From: Bryopsis sp. KO-2023
Taxonomy: Eukaryota; Chlorophyta; Ulvophyceae; Bryopsidales; Bryopsidaceae
Length of the DNA: 64,000 nt
Assembly: GCA_030272585.1 (NCBI GenBank)
Contig: BSYQ01000015.1
Span: 1,302,001 to 1,366,000 of the forward strand
Reading direction: 5' to 3'
Shown one piece after another: positions 10,783-21,684 of this stretch. The position numbers and the translations under genes are program-made. The first letter of the stretch is position 1; each line of letters begins with the position of its first letter. Under the pieces are notes generated by a model, which worked only from the letters and a program-made list of their open reading frames with translations, searched no databases and was not told the DNA's origin.

Positions 10783-12420
10783 TCACTTCCGCCGCAGGCG
10801 TGAAAGGGCATCGATATGTCGATGCTTCGCGCCGGACTGATATGTTACGAAGAAATCGTACTCTTGAAGACGGAGACTCCATCGAAGTAACTTGCTGCCG
10901 AGATCCTTCGCCGTTAGTAACCACACGAGGGCTCGGTGGTCGGTTTTCACCTCGAAACGGACGCCGTGCAAATATGGACGGAACTTCTCAATAGCCCAGA
11001 GTACGGTGAAGCATTCCCCTTCAACACTACTCCAATGTGTTTGTGGTCCAGACATCTTGATCGATGCATATGCAACGACTCTCTCTCCTTCGGGATATGG
11101 TTGAGAAAGAATGGCGGCTCCGGCGTGGGCAGACCAATCGGTCGTGAGAATGAACGGACGGCGGAAGTCGGGAAGGGTGAGGATCGGCCGTTGGATTAAC
11201 AACTTCTGGAGGGTCCGGAAAGCTTGGTCTGCGGCATTGGTCCAAGTCCACCTGGCAGCTTTCTTCAATAACTCGTACAAGGGTCGTGCGAGTTCAGCGA
11301 AACGGGGGATGAAACGCCGATAGAATCCCGTCAAACCAAGGAAATGGCGCACTTCTGCCACAGACTCTGGTGGTTGTAGTTTCTCCACTGCCGTGATGTG
11401 TCGTTGTAACGGCGCGACTTGACCCTTGAAGATTTCATGTCCCAAATACTCCACGTGTTGTGTCCCGAAAATGGATTTAGTCGGCGAAACTCGCATGTTT
11501 GCTTCTTCCAAACGTCGAAGTACTTCCGTTAGCAACCGAAGGTGTTCTTGGAACGTCGAAGCATATATGATGATGTCATCAATATATACCAACACACCTT
11601 GCCACAGCAAATCTCCGAGGATAGAGTCCACCAACCGCTGGAATGTATTCCCGCTGTTGCACATCCCCATCGGCATCCGTGTCCATTCATAAAGTCCGGA
11701 GCGGACTCGAAACGCACTCTTGGCGGCGGCATCCGCGGAAAGGGGCACTTGCCAATATCCGGCCTTCAGATCCAAGGACGAAAACCAACGGGCGTGGCGG
11801 AGTTGGTCGATCGCCTCGTCGACACGGGGGATCGGGTATTCGTCTCTCCGCGTGATGGCATTCAAGCGGCGATAGTCGATGCAAAATCGCAAACGATCAT
11901 CGGGTTTGGGGACGAGTACCACTGGTGCTGCCCAAGGACTCTTGCTGCGGCGGATGAGTCCAGTGTCCAAAAGATCCGCCACTTCTCTTTCCGCTACTTC
12001 ATGTTCCTTTTGCGAAAAGTAACGACCCCGTTGATGAATAGGGGGATGATCTCCGGTATCCACTTCATGTGTTGTGGCAGTAGTCGCCGTTGTCTCTTTC
12101 AACGTCCAAGCAAACCGTGAGAAGTATTGCCGCAATACCTTCCGCAAACCCCATATACGAGCCGAAGACAATTGATCGCCAAGAGGAATGGTACGAACCT
12201 TTTCTTCTGCCGTCCGTGTGTCTTCCAAGACTTGACGTGCACCAGTGCTCCAATGGAAGTCCTTCTCCAATTTTTGTGGAAGTTTCGCCAATGTATTTCT
12301 TTTAGTTTCCACCTCAGCCCCACATTGTCCTTTCCTTGGCGGCAGTAGGGCACCCGCTGTAGTGCCACCAAGGTTGTTGACGAGTGCTTCAAACGCACTG
12401 GCCAGTGGCGGGAATGCCAC
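10783..12420 (-). CDS. pol: Gamma reverse transcriptase-RNase H
   Basis: About 545 codons. RT motifs of the Ty3/gypsy type are present: PVVLVPKPD, RLRFCIDYRRLNAITRRDEY, FSSLDLKAGYWQVPL and the catalytic YIDDIIIYA, then YLGHEI and HFLGLTGFYRRFI. RNase H follows (LTTDWSAHAGAAI, then KTDHRALVWLL). The ORF ends RHIDALSRLRRK, where gypsy Pol proteins normally run on into the integrase zinc-binding domain; here a stop follows. The first codon of the open frame is GTG inside a hairpin that spans the overlap with gag, and the frame is +1 relative to gag, so expression by +1 frameshift is plausible. Confidence 0.9.
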   Translation of the reverse strand: MAFPPLASAFEALVNNLGGTTAGALLPPRKGQCGAEVETKRNTLAKLPQKLEKDFHWSTGARQVLEDTRTAEEKVRTIPLGDQLSSARIWGLRKVLRQYFSRFAWTLKETTATTATTHEVDTGDHPPIHQRGRYFSQKEHEVAEREVADLLDTGLIRRSKSPWAAPVVLVPKPDDRLRFCIDYRRLNAITRRDEYPIPRVDEAIDQLRHARWFSSLDLKAGYWQVPLSADAAAKSAFRVRSGLYEWTRMPMGMCNSGNTFQRLVDSILGDLLWQGVLVYIDDIIIYASTFQEHLRLLTEVLRRLEEANMRVSPTKSIFGTQHVEYLGHEIFKGQVAPLQRHITAVEKLQPPESVAEVRHFLGLTGFYRRFIPRFAELARPLYELLKKAARWTWTNAADQAFRTLQKLLIQRPILTLPDFRRPFILTTDWSAHAGAAILSQPYPEGERVVAYASIKMSGPQTHWSSVEGECFTVLWAIEKFRPYLHGVRFEVKTDHRALVWLLTAKDLGSKLLRWSLRLQEYDFFVTYQSGAKHRHIDALSRLRRK

Positions 12421-14551
12421 TGGCGGGACTCAATTTGCGCAAGGCACGGCCGTCATGTGTACGGAGGCGGTTGTCGAGATTGTTGCCCGCGATGATGGTA
12501 ATCTCCGCATTCGTCGGATTGAACAAATGACATTGGGCCACTTGTCCCGACGGGAAACGTACCGGCACCGCCACTCTTGTGTGTGCCGGGATTCGTCCTG
12601 ATTTGGCTGCCTCCGTGGTGCTCTTCCGCTGTGGTAGTCCTTCCGTAAACCGCACTCGTTTCTGCTGCTTTCCAGAGAGGAGCGGAACTTCTCCCCATTC
12701 ATCTTGTGATGTTTTGTATCGCAAGACTGATAAGCCGAGATCAATGATCGCCTCAGCCTTCTGCAACCAATCCACCCCGAGAAGGATGGCGTATGGCACT
12801 GTGTCCGAAACATGAATGTCCACCATATGTGTCGCTCCTCCAACTTTCACGGGAAAATCGGGAATAACGCCACGAGCAGCGGCGAGTTTGCCGTTGGCCG
12901 TCCTGAAACACACTTTTGACGGCTGTATGAGATGCAAAATTCCTGCCCTTTCTGCGGCTTTGGTGGCGAGAAGTGTTACACCAGCACCGGTATCCACAAT
13001 GCCCTTCTCAGCAGTTCCTCCAATCTTTATCCCTTGAATTTGCACAATCGCGGGGGTCGCTCTTGCCCCGCAATTCATCACGTCGATAGTGGAAATACTT
13101 GCATTCCACTGTTGTCCAATCCAATATCCGAAACCGACAACAAAGGTCAAAAGTGTCGAAATCCAAGTCACCCATGTCAATCGTGTGTTCTTCTTCTTTG
13201 GCTCCGGTGTCATAGTCGCCACAGTAGGGAAGAACTCGGGGGCAGAATCATCTTCCGGCATGGCCAAAACGGCAGGTTGCTCCATGATGTTCATATTGAT
13301 TTCATCCATCAGGTCTTGTACTCCGTTGTCAAATGTCGGCTCTGCCATGTGTGCCGGTGTCGTCATTCGCTTCAGAAATTCTTCTTTCAATTTGGGAGAC
13401 CAACGGAATAAATCGTGAAGACGAATTTGTACCACTTGTCGCAACAGTCCTTCCGGACTGAAGACGATTGGTGATGTAGCGGCACTGGTACCACTTGAAG
13501 GAGTCCAAGGTCTTCGATTCATCGGCCGTCGGGATCGTTGATCGACCTGCATCCTATCACCCACGAGAACATCTGCTTCTGCCATTTGCACATCTTTTGT
13601 CACCTCTGCGAATTGCTTCTCCAATAACCGGAGACGTTCCTCCCATCCTGTAGATGCATTTGGTTTTTCGGGTGTCGGCATTGTTGCCGGTGGAGTGAAC
13701 AGGGGTGTTGCACTTGTCGACGCCTGTGGCGGCGGTCCAAAAAGCGGGGTCATGGTGGCAATACTTGGCATTGCGAGTGCCGCCGGTGTGATCTGGCCCG
13801 CGTCTCGAAGGGCCCACATTTCCATCTCCGCCGCACGTTGCGCCACTGCCTCGAGGTTGGCGAAGGCCTGAACGCAAAGCCATGGGCGAAAATCCTGGCG
13901 TATTCCTTGGATGAAGTACTGGACCTGTTCTGCGGCGTGAGGTGCCACTGTGAGTTGGCGGAACAAGCTCTGTAGCCGATCCCGGTAAGTCATCACTGGC
14001 TCTCCGGCCATTTGGCGGCAGTTGTGCAACTGGTGAAGTAGATCCACTTGAGATAATCCAAAACGCGTTTGAAATGCAGTTCTCCAAGCCGCCCATGTCG
14101 TACCATCAAAAGCACCACCTCGGTCGGCCATCCATGATTGATGCCACGAAAGCGCATTCCCTCTCATCGCCTTCAACAACTCTTGTCCCATTTCTTCAGC
14201 GGACCAACTACACAAGCCTTTTGTGCTTTGTGCATGATCGAGCCAGTTGGCGGCTTTCGTCCCATATTCGCCATCAAATTTGTCCAAACATGGCTGCTTC
14301 CTTGTATTGGTCACCACCATCCTTGTTCCCACTACAGTTGGAAGTACTGTGGCAGGAGTTCCTGCGGCAGAAGGTGTTGAGGTCGAAGGCGCTCCGGTAG
14401 CGCTTGGAGTGGTTCCAACCTGGGACTCAACGGAATGGAATGAAGCACACGAGCTTGAGTTTGAGCTTGAACTTGTTAGCACACCTAGCCGTCGTCGAGT
14501 TTGCCGAAGAAGTGACTTGAAATGCTCGAAATGAGACTCGGGTAATCCCAA
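12389..14551 (-). CDS. gag: Gamma Gag-protease polyprotein (720 aa)
   Basis: The N-terminal coil and Ser/Pro-rich region is followed by a retrotransposon Gag core (WLDHAQS, LKAMRGNALSWHQSW, LFRQLTVAPHAAEQVQYFIQG), a Pro/Thr-rich linker and a basic stretch (RRPMNRRPW). A hydrophobic segment of about 20 residues (WVTWISTLLTFVVGFGYWIG, around residue 460) comes next, then an aspartic protease with VDTGAGVTLL (Asp near residue 520) and PYAILLGVDWL. I see no CCHC knuckle. A membrane-like helix between Gag and protease is unusual for Ty3-type elements. The ORF ends inside the 9-bp hairpin that overlaps pol. Confidence 0.85.
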   Translation of the reverse strand: MGLPESHFEHFKSLLRQTRRRLGVLTSSSSNSSSCASFHSVESQVGTTPSATGAPSTSTPSAAGTPATVLPTVVGTRMVVTNTRKQPCLDKFDGEYGTKAANWLDHAQSTKGLCSWSAEEMGQELLKAMRGNALSWHQSWMADRGGAFDGTTWAAWRTAFQTRFGLSQVDLLHQLHNCRQMAGEPVMTYRDRLQSLFRQLTVAPHAAEQVQYFIQGIRQDFRPWLCVQAFANLEAVAQRAAEMEMWALRDAGQITPAALAMPSIATMTPLFGPPPQASTSATPLFTPPATMPTPEKPNASTGWEERLRLLEKQFAEVTKDVQMAEADVLVGDRMQVDQRSRRPMNRRPWTPSSGTSAATSPIVFSPEGLLRQVVQIRLHDLFRWSPKLKEEFLKRMTTPAHMAEPTFDNGVQDLMDEINMNIMEQPAVLAMPEDDSAPEFFPTVATMTPEPKKKNTRLTWVTWISTLLTFVVGFGYWIGQQWNASISTIDVMNCGARATPAIVQIQGIKIGGTAEKGIVDTGAGVTLLATKAAERAGILHLIQPSKVCFRTANGKLAAARGVIPDFPVKVGGATHMVDIHVSDTVPYAILLGVDWLQKAEAIIDLGLSVLRYKTSQDEWGEVPLLSGKQQKRVRFTEGLPQRKSTTEAAKSGRIPAHTRVAVPVRFPSGQVAQCHLFNPTNAEITIIAGNNLDNRLRTHDGRALRKLSPASGIPATGQCV
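12401..12424 (-). other. Gamma gag/pol-overlap hairpin
   Basis: Perfect 9-bp inverted repeat GCCAGTGGC / GCCACTGGC with a 6-nt loop, located exactly where gag and the +1-frame pol overlap. A further copy of the motif forms the palindrome CACTGGCCAGTG just downstream in element sense, so alternative pairing is possible. Likely role, by inference: recoding or reinitiation signal. Confidence 0.6.
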
Positions 14552-14605
14552 TTGCTCACGAAGTCGGCGGGCTCCGGTCGGATCGTCGGGATCAATGTTG
14601 TCCTA

Positions 14606-14617
14606 GCTCCGAAACCA
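14606..14617 (-). other. Gamma primer-binding site
   Basis: Minus strand TGGTTTCGGAGC immediately inside the 5' LTR. Confidence 0.85.
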
Positions 14618-15194
14618 AATAGGGTCGTCGCCACCAATTTCGTCACACCCGCCACAGTGGTTTTACCACCACACTTGGAGGGTATATGGATAAAACGGAG
14701 GAGAGCGTGAGCTCTTCGGTCAGAAGTAAAAACGGCAAGAAGAGTGAAGACACAAGATAGAACTCAAGCAAAAAACAAGCTTACAATGAGAACGTTTGGT
14801 CTCTCCCTTTTAACCCCCAATCACTCCTTCCAAATAGGGTCCCGATAGCTTCCCGCTAAACTCCCCATAACTACACCCTAGCTACCCTGGATTCCGTTCT
14901 CATCCTTACTAATCTTGACTACACCTCCCATACTCTCTCTCCACCTTTGGTTCATTCACCCATCATTTCACCCCTTTGCATCAGCTTGGATGGATCAAAA
15001 ATGAATAAAAGAAAACATAAAACCCGTACAACGTCCGTCTTGTTGTGGCAGGACTGACTCCTTTTATTGTGCTGTGGCAGGACTGCTCCTTCACCACAGT
15101 CATTTCTGCACTGCTGCCACAGTCCCAGTTCTGTGGCAGCACTCCTCCTGTGGAGGTGACGAAATGGGTGGCGGCGACGTGGTTTGGGGTTACA
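14618..15194 (-). repeat. Gamma 5' LTR (A1)
   Basis: 577 bp. It starts TGTAACCCC (element sense) at 15194 and ends ...CGACCCTATT next to the primer-binding site. It lacks the ATGGGTTACA found at the outer end of the 3' LTR. Confidence 0.85.
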
Positions 15195-15200
15195 GATACT

Positions 15201-15621
15201 GCCCGCGATAATTAAGTCCGGCATGGATGGCGATACTGCTCCCAGTTGGCACTACTGGCTTCAACTCGATTTCCTTGGAAGCCTTGATAGGGATCCACAC
15301 GGTTGACAACGAGTGAGGTCGAAGGACGAGATTTCGCCCCAGCGGCACTGAATAGTAGTTCTCGGCAACGTTGATTATCTTCAAGTGACGCTTGGCAGAA
15401 GTGAGATCCAGGCTTTCTCCTTCCACTGGTTCTCTTTCTGGAAGAACCACTTCTTCTGGCAACCGTGTTACCATGCACTGCAGCGTTTTTCCGGATCCGA
15501 TACTGATCCTCTTCCTCCGTACATCAATAACCGCGTTCAAGGAGTTGAGTATCGGCATTCCAACCAATAACTCATAGCCGGGCTCCTTCATCACATAAAA
15601 ATCTGCAGAAACCTTCTTCCC
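15201..15621 (-). pseudogene. Zeta gag-protease polyprotein, middle piece
   Basis: Encodes GKKVSADFYVMKEPGYELLV through SSIAIHAGLNYRGQYL, matching alpha 27765-28192. It is cut at its 5' side by element B (after the CTCGGT duplication) and at its 3' side by gamma (GATACT). The frame is intact across the piece. Confidence 0.85.
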
Positions 15622-15678
15622 CTCGGTTGTAACCTCCCAAAACGTCGTCTTGACCGCTCTTGTCACACACGCCACAGT

Positions 15679-15959
15679 TGTAACCCCAAACCACGTCGCC
15701 TCCACCGATTTCGTCGTCCCTGCAGCGGGAGTAGGTGTGTTTGGTAGTAATCGGGAAGGACAAGACTTAGTTGGGCTAGATTGGGTTGATCCGGCTTCGA
15801 GTAGACCTTGATTTGGATCAAGTACATTTGTGATGGGATGTGGGAAGATATATTGGACGAGTTTATGGACGTTGGACCCTTTTTGCTTTGGATTGTAAGT
15901 CTTCCTTTGGAGTGGGACTGTGGCGTGTGTGACAAGAGCGGTCAAGACGACGTTTTGGG
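15679..15959 (+). repeat. Element A 5' LTR
   Basis: 281 bp, TGTAACCCC to ...ACGTTTTGGG, directly followed by TGGTTTCGGAGC. Confidence 0.88.
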
Positions 15960-15971
15960 TGGTTTCGGAGC
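15960..15971 (+). other. Element A primer-binding site
   Basis: TGGTTTCGGAGC abutting the LTR with no spacer. Confidence 0.85.
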
Positions 15972-16319
15972 CAACAAGGAGACTTTTTAGCTCTCCTGAT
16001 CCAAGGAAGAACCAAGGAAGGCTTGCAACCCTTAGCAAGGGTCGAGACAAGTGCAAGGGAGGTCTTTCCCTAGTGGAAGTGAAGTGAGCACTTGCAGGAG
16101 TGAAGAGAAGGACCTACAGGGGTATTCGCTCCTCAAAGGAACACAAGGTCGAGCTTGAGTCGCTCAAAAGGTTAAAGAGAAGGCGAAGAAGTTCTGTGGT
16201 TCTTGGGATCTGTGTTAGGTTAAGATCTTAACCTAAGGGTTGGTCAGGAGTGCGCTTGCGCCGCTTTTGTCTTGTTTTTCTGTGAGTTGCGTGGTGGCGT
16301 TTTCAAAAGAAACGAGAGG

Positions 16320-16625
16320 CGAGAGTTGGTGCTGTGTAGCTACTGCCGAGGTTTTATAGGTTTTCGTTTCCAGTGGTGTTTCGCAGTAGGAGTGGTATTG
16401 CCGTTTTGCAAAAGAAGCGAGAAGGCGAGACGGTGCTGTGTAGCGACTGCCGAGGTTTCATGGGTTTTCGTTTGCAGTGGCGTTTTTCGCAGTAGGAGTG
16501 TTGGCTGAGTAGAGATCTGTCGCTGAGAAAGAAGGCGAGAGTCAGTGTTGTGTAGCGACTGCCGAGGTTTTATAGGTTTTCGTTTGCAGTGGCGTTTTCC
16601 GAAGTAGGAGTGTTGACTGAGCACA
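16320..16625 (+). repeat. Tandem repeat of about 115 bp in element A leader, 3 units
   Basis: Units share CTGCCGAGGTTTTATAGG and GCAGTAGGAGTG. Element B carries four units in the mirrored position (about 24590-25010), so copy number varies between elements. Confidence 0.7.
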
Positions 16626-19600
16626 GATCTGTCGCTGGCGCGTCGCTACAGCAAGGTCGGCTGTATTGTTTGGGTGTTTTTCTTTTCGCAGAGTCGCTCT
16701 TTTCTAAGAAACAAGATCTCCAGCAGTTTTCTTTGATCGTGTGAGGTGTCGTTCCAGTGGTTCGTAAGGTGGACGAGACTTTGTTTTGGTTACTTTGTTT
16801 TGGTGTCGGAAGTCTACTTTGTTTGAAGCCGACAGTATTATTGTGGGACGTTCAAGTCGGCGATGGTTACAGCGTAAGGGACTTTTTCGAAGTAGATCTG
16901 TAGGAGTCTGTTGTTTGTCTTGGAAACAGTGGAGACGGAAGTTTTTGCCGTTGAAGTGTTTGAGAAAGAACGACGAAAAAGAAAAAAAGATCTCACTGCG
17001 TTGAAAGCAGAAGTGAGTGCGAAAGCGGTTGCCCCACACTCACACTTTTGTGGGTAGGAGTCGGCGACGGACAGAAAGAGGTTTTCTTTTGGGCGCACGT
17101 TGTTTTTCTTTTATACGAGGAAAAGAGTAAGACTGTCGTTACCCTAGTGGGGAGAGTGCGTGGCGTTACTGCTTGGAGCGATCTTTACAGGAAAAGCGAG
17201 GTTAATCTTCAACCTTTGGTTGGAGCGCAGCAAAACAGGTTGCTTGGGTCGAAAAGATCAGTGCACTGAGGTTGTTGGAGGAGTTGCGCTGTGCAGGGTT
17301 GCATAACCAGGCGACTAAAGTGAGGGTGCGCTACGAGGAAAGCAAAAGTGTGACAAGCGCGAAAACACGTCGACTGGGGACGTCGTGTGGATCGACTCAC
17401 ACAGAACACGAGCAAATGGGAGGTCGGATCTCTTCCACCTGGTGCGCAAAGTCGTTGGAGTGGGAGTGGTTGCAACCACAACTTTTGTTTCATTGTCGCT
17501 GGTGGGGCGCGAGTGTGTCGGCCAGTTTCGCGGACTTATGATTTGTTTCACGAGGAAAGGTCTATTTTGAGAAGTGTTGGACGGAGTGTTTGAAATGTTG
17601 GTGTTTTGGGCTAGATTTATGACAAGATTTGCAGTGATCTACGAATAGTCCAGAAGTGCAGTGCAGCAGTATCATTTTTGTTGACTTGACATATCAGAAC
17701 TGATTTTTACAGTATTCGAATTTGTGGAGATTTTGCCACACCATTTCCTTTGGCAGAAGTCTTGGTTGAGAGGGAGAATTTCCATCACTTCTACAATGGA
17801 AATTCAGCAAGAGTAAAGAAAGAAAGAAAAAAAAAAAAAAAAAGGGAAGAAGATTATAGATGGAAAAAAAAAAAAAAAAAATCAAAATTCTAAAGAACAG
17901 CAAGAGATGGAAGAGTAGGAATGGTGTTTCTGAGTTGAAAGATGGAAGTATTTCCACTCAAGTGCGGCACTGTTTGATGACTTGCAGTTGGCATATGTGA
18001 GTGCTCCTGTTGATTTGCTTCTAGTTGTTTCGTCTGGCTGGGATCTGGAAAGAGTGATAAAAGTGTGTAGGCGAGAGCGTCTGGGAAGCGGTGATACTCG
18101 TTTGGGGTTTTAGACTCGGGAAGTAGGGTCGTGTTGGGTTTCTCCCATGTGGTTACTTTGGTACCACTTCTTGGGCGGTGTCGCAGTCCGCAGTATTACT
18201 GGGGTTTTCTTGTTTTCGAGTTTTGGTGAAACCTGTAGGAGAGAAACGAAAGTTATTGCGGAGTGTTTCTCATTAAAGCAGGTAATGATGCAAGATAGGG
18301 GCTTGTTTCAGGTCGCACCCATAGAGCGGATGCTCCAGTGTTTCTGGTTTTGACTTTCGGAGTATTCGCTGGGGGACGTTTTGACAGCGTAACTGTGGGT
18401 AGAAGGGATCGACAGAAATGCGGCAGGGAGTTTAAGGTCGAGTTTTTGGGCCCGTGTTTCTTTTTGGGAGAGTGAGTGTTGTGGACGCGGAAGTTCGACA
18501 GTGTTTCAAAAGGACAGAGTGATTGTGTCTTCTTGGCAGTAATGAACTTTCTTGTGGAAGGGTAGACATTTTTGGTGAGTGGTGAACGTTCTATTGTCGA
18601 CGATAGTTGCGATACAATATCTTTTGGAAGAGGTGTTTCTTTTGCACAACAAGGATTGCGGAAAAAAAAAAAAATAAAAAAAAAATGGCAGAAGTACTGA
18701 TTGATACGGGAAAAGTCAAGGACCAGCAGTTTATCAAGGCGGGATTAGCTACCCCGAGTTTATAAGTTGCGGTGATTGAGCGGACCAGGGGTGAGTGTGT
18801 GTAGAGGAAGGACTGGGAACGTGTTTTTAGATGGTTTGTTGGCGACCAATCAAGCGGCAGCCACGGAAAGTTCTGAGCATTATGGGGTGCTCTGTATTTC
18901 TGTTGGCGGTCGTGGGATGAGAGCTGATTTATGAAATACTGTGGGTAGTATCTTTTAGGGGGATAGGAAATGGAAAACGGCTTTGAAACAGAAAGACCAG
19001 TCGTGATCAGAGGCAAGAACGACAGCAGTACTGAGCATCAAAAAGACAGCTCAGAATGGAAGGAGTACGCCCTAACAATATTGCCAAGGAGGTTGTGGGT
19101 GGTACCAACAGTATGAGAAGATAGAGGTACAAGGTTTTTCAGCTAAGGAAAAGATAAGGGAGCAGTTGAAAAATATATATATATATATGGTGTGTGGACG
19201 AAGAGAAGAAAAAAAAAAAAAAAGAGGGGGAAAATATATGGAAAAAGTCTTTCAGGGATTGAGGTATTTGTTCTATCTCCAGTATTTCTGATAGGAACAG
19301 TGGCAGGTCTGCTTTTGCACTCAATAGTGACCTGTTGAGGGTATTTGAGGCTAGTGCTGGAGGTCACCATTTGGTTAAAATGGCCAGCAAAAGTCTGTTT
19401 ACTAGCAAGAGTGAGAGTGGGCGTGAGTAAAGGGGTTTTTCTTGTTACCTCTGCGGTAGTGACGTTAAGAAGAAAGACGTTCTAACCTTTGTCAGATGGG
19501 AGTTGCGGAACAGCAGGTACAGAGTAAGGGGTACCTTGTCTGAAAGGGAAAAAGAAAGAGTCACAGCGTCAGGTAGACGTGCCTGGGCGACTCTAGAGTG

Positions 19601-19739
19601 GAAAAGTGCGTCGACAGCAAAAGTGGTGCGACTGGAAACTACGTTTGCTGTTCAGGAGTTACAGTAAACGTGGTCAGGAAATGGAAGTAGCGTTTGGGAC
19701 GTTGTTGAAGGAAGAGGATAATGGATATCAAGATACAAA

Positions 19740-20620
19740 GAAGAAAGAGTGATTGTGGAAGAGCCATGGCAGGTTCCAAGATGAGCCGGTGGTTATAAAA
19801 GCAAGCGAGGAGGAGTCCTCAAGGAAGAGTGATTGTTGAAGAGCCGTGGCAGGTTCCAAGATGAGCCGGTGGCCATAAAAGCAAGCGAGGAGGAGTCCTC
19901 AAGAAAGAGTGATTGTGGAAGAGCCATGGCAGGTTCCAAGATGAGCCGGTGGTTATAAAAGCAAGCGAGGAGGAGTCCTCAAGAAAGAGTGATTGTGGAA
20001 GAGCCATGGCAGGTTCCAAGATGAGCCGGTGGTTATAAAAGCAAGCGAGGAGGAGTCCTCAAGGAAGAGTGATTGTTGAAGAGCCGTGGCAGGTTCCAAG
20101 ATGAGCCGGTGGCCATAAAAGCAAGCGAGGAGGAGTCCTCAAGAAAGAGTGATTGTGGAAGAGCCATGGCAGGTTCCAAGATGAGCCGGTGGTTATAAAA
20201 GCAAGCGAGGAGGAGTCCTCAAGAAAGAGTGATTGTGGAAGAGCCATGGCAGGTTCCAAGATGAGCCGGTGGTTATAAAAGCAAGCGAGGAGGAGTCCTC
20301 AAGGAAGAGTGATTGTTAAAGAGCCGTGGCAGGTTCCAAGATGAGCCGGTGGTTATAAAAGCAAGCGAGGAGGAGTCTTCAAGGAAGAGTGATTGTGGAA
20401 GAGCCATGGCAGGTTCCAAGATGAGCCGGTGGTTATAAAAGCAAGCGAGGAGGAGTCTTCAAGGAAGAGTGATTGTGGAAGAGCCATGGCAGGTTCCAAG
20501 ATGAGCCGGTGGTTATAAAAGCAAGCGAGGAGGAGTCCTCAAGGAAGAGTGATTATGGAAGAGCCGGGGCAGGTTCCAAGACGAGCCGGCGGTTATAAAA
20601 GCAAGCAAGAAGGAGTATAC
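19740..20620 (+). repeat. 80-bp tandem array with TATA box in each unit, about 11 copies
   Basis: Period is exactly 80 bp. Nearly every unit contains GGTTATAAAAGC (GGCCATAAAAGC in two) and GAGGAGGAGTC. A three-unit higher-order block of 240 bp is duplicated (19820-20059 and 20060-20299). The last unit is degenerate. Short ORFs across it are by-products of the repeat. Confidence 0.85.
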
Positions 20621-21684
20621 AAGAGACGACGCAGCTGTGGTTATGTTTATACAAATCAGACGATGGATTGAGGTACTGTGAAGATATTTTCGCTGCAGCG
20701 TAAATATTAGGTGGAAGTGTCGCTGTTCAGCAGCAAATGATGGAAGTAGCGCCACAGATGTAGTGTCCAGGTGGCAGCTCAGCTCAAAAGAAGCTTGGAA
20801 ACCGCGCCACAGACGTGATGTCTGGATGGCTGCAACCTCAGCTTTTGGAGCTTACGAAGAGGAAGAGAGATGATGAAGAGAAAGAGAGATGATGAAGAGA
20901 AAGAGAAAGCGTGGACAGGAGAGAGTCGCGTAAGAAAGAGGCACAGAGTGTGACCTGATGAAGAGAAAGAGAGACACTGGGTGTGTCCTGACGAAGAGAG
21001 AAGAGAGAAGAGAGAAGAGAAAGAGATATGCATATATGAGAATTGGTGTGCAGACGTGCCACCAGAAGAGAAGATACAAGCGCCGTATCCTGCGTGGTGG
21101 CGGCAGCTGAACTGGAGGTATCCATATGGTGTTGAGAATGGCGAGATCAAAAAAAAAAAAAAGAATGACAACAATGGTTAGAGAGCCTTCCAAAGGTGTG
21201 AACTGGTATGGAGATTTAAGCGCTTTGGGAAGGGTGACCAACCCTGTAGCAGCTTGTCTTATTTGGGAAGATATGAGTGTGCGGAAAGATTGGTTTTTGG
21301 TAATGGAAAGAGTGGGTATCCTTGTTGAACGAGCGAAGATGCGCTGAGGGCAGAGAACTCTCGAGCAGCATTATTGCGAAAGTAATGAGCGGTATCGATT
21401 CGGGGAAGAAAAAAAAAAAAAAGAAATTTGAGACAAATAGGATGGTGCATGTGCGTTTGTGGGCCAAATAGAGAGAAACCAGTGTTTGTGGCCGCACTGG
21501 AGGAGTCTCTTAAACGCAGAAGTGCTATTGTGTTTGCTTGAATTAGAAAAAGGTTTAGTTGGTTTCATCGATTTATGCTATATTGGTGGCGTTTTTCTTA
21601 TATTTTGCCTTTTTGTTTTTGTTAGTGTATTTTCTCCACACTTGGAGGGCCAAGTGTTGGTTATGGGGGGGAAAAGGTTACAGC

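Larger units (their letters stand above)
9936..15194 (-). mobile_element. Element gamma: apparently complete integrase-less Ty3-like retrotransposon
   Basis: 5259 bp on the minus strand, flanked by GATACT (9930-9935, 15195-15200). 5' LTR 14618-15194 (577 bp), primer-binding site 14606-14617, gag-PR 14551-12389, RT-RH about 12420-10783, some 260 bp of non-coding DNA, a purine-rich stretch, B1 (10523-10534) and 3' LTR 9936-10522 including the 10-bp B2. Both ORFs look undamaged. No integrase-like sequence follows RNase H. Confidence 0.88.

Noticed and set aside
19740-20620. CRISPR array
   Set aside because: The whole 80-bp unit repeats with no unique spacers, inside a eukaryotic LTR element.
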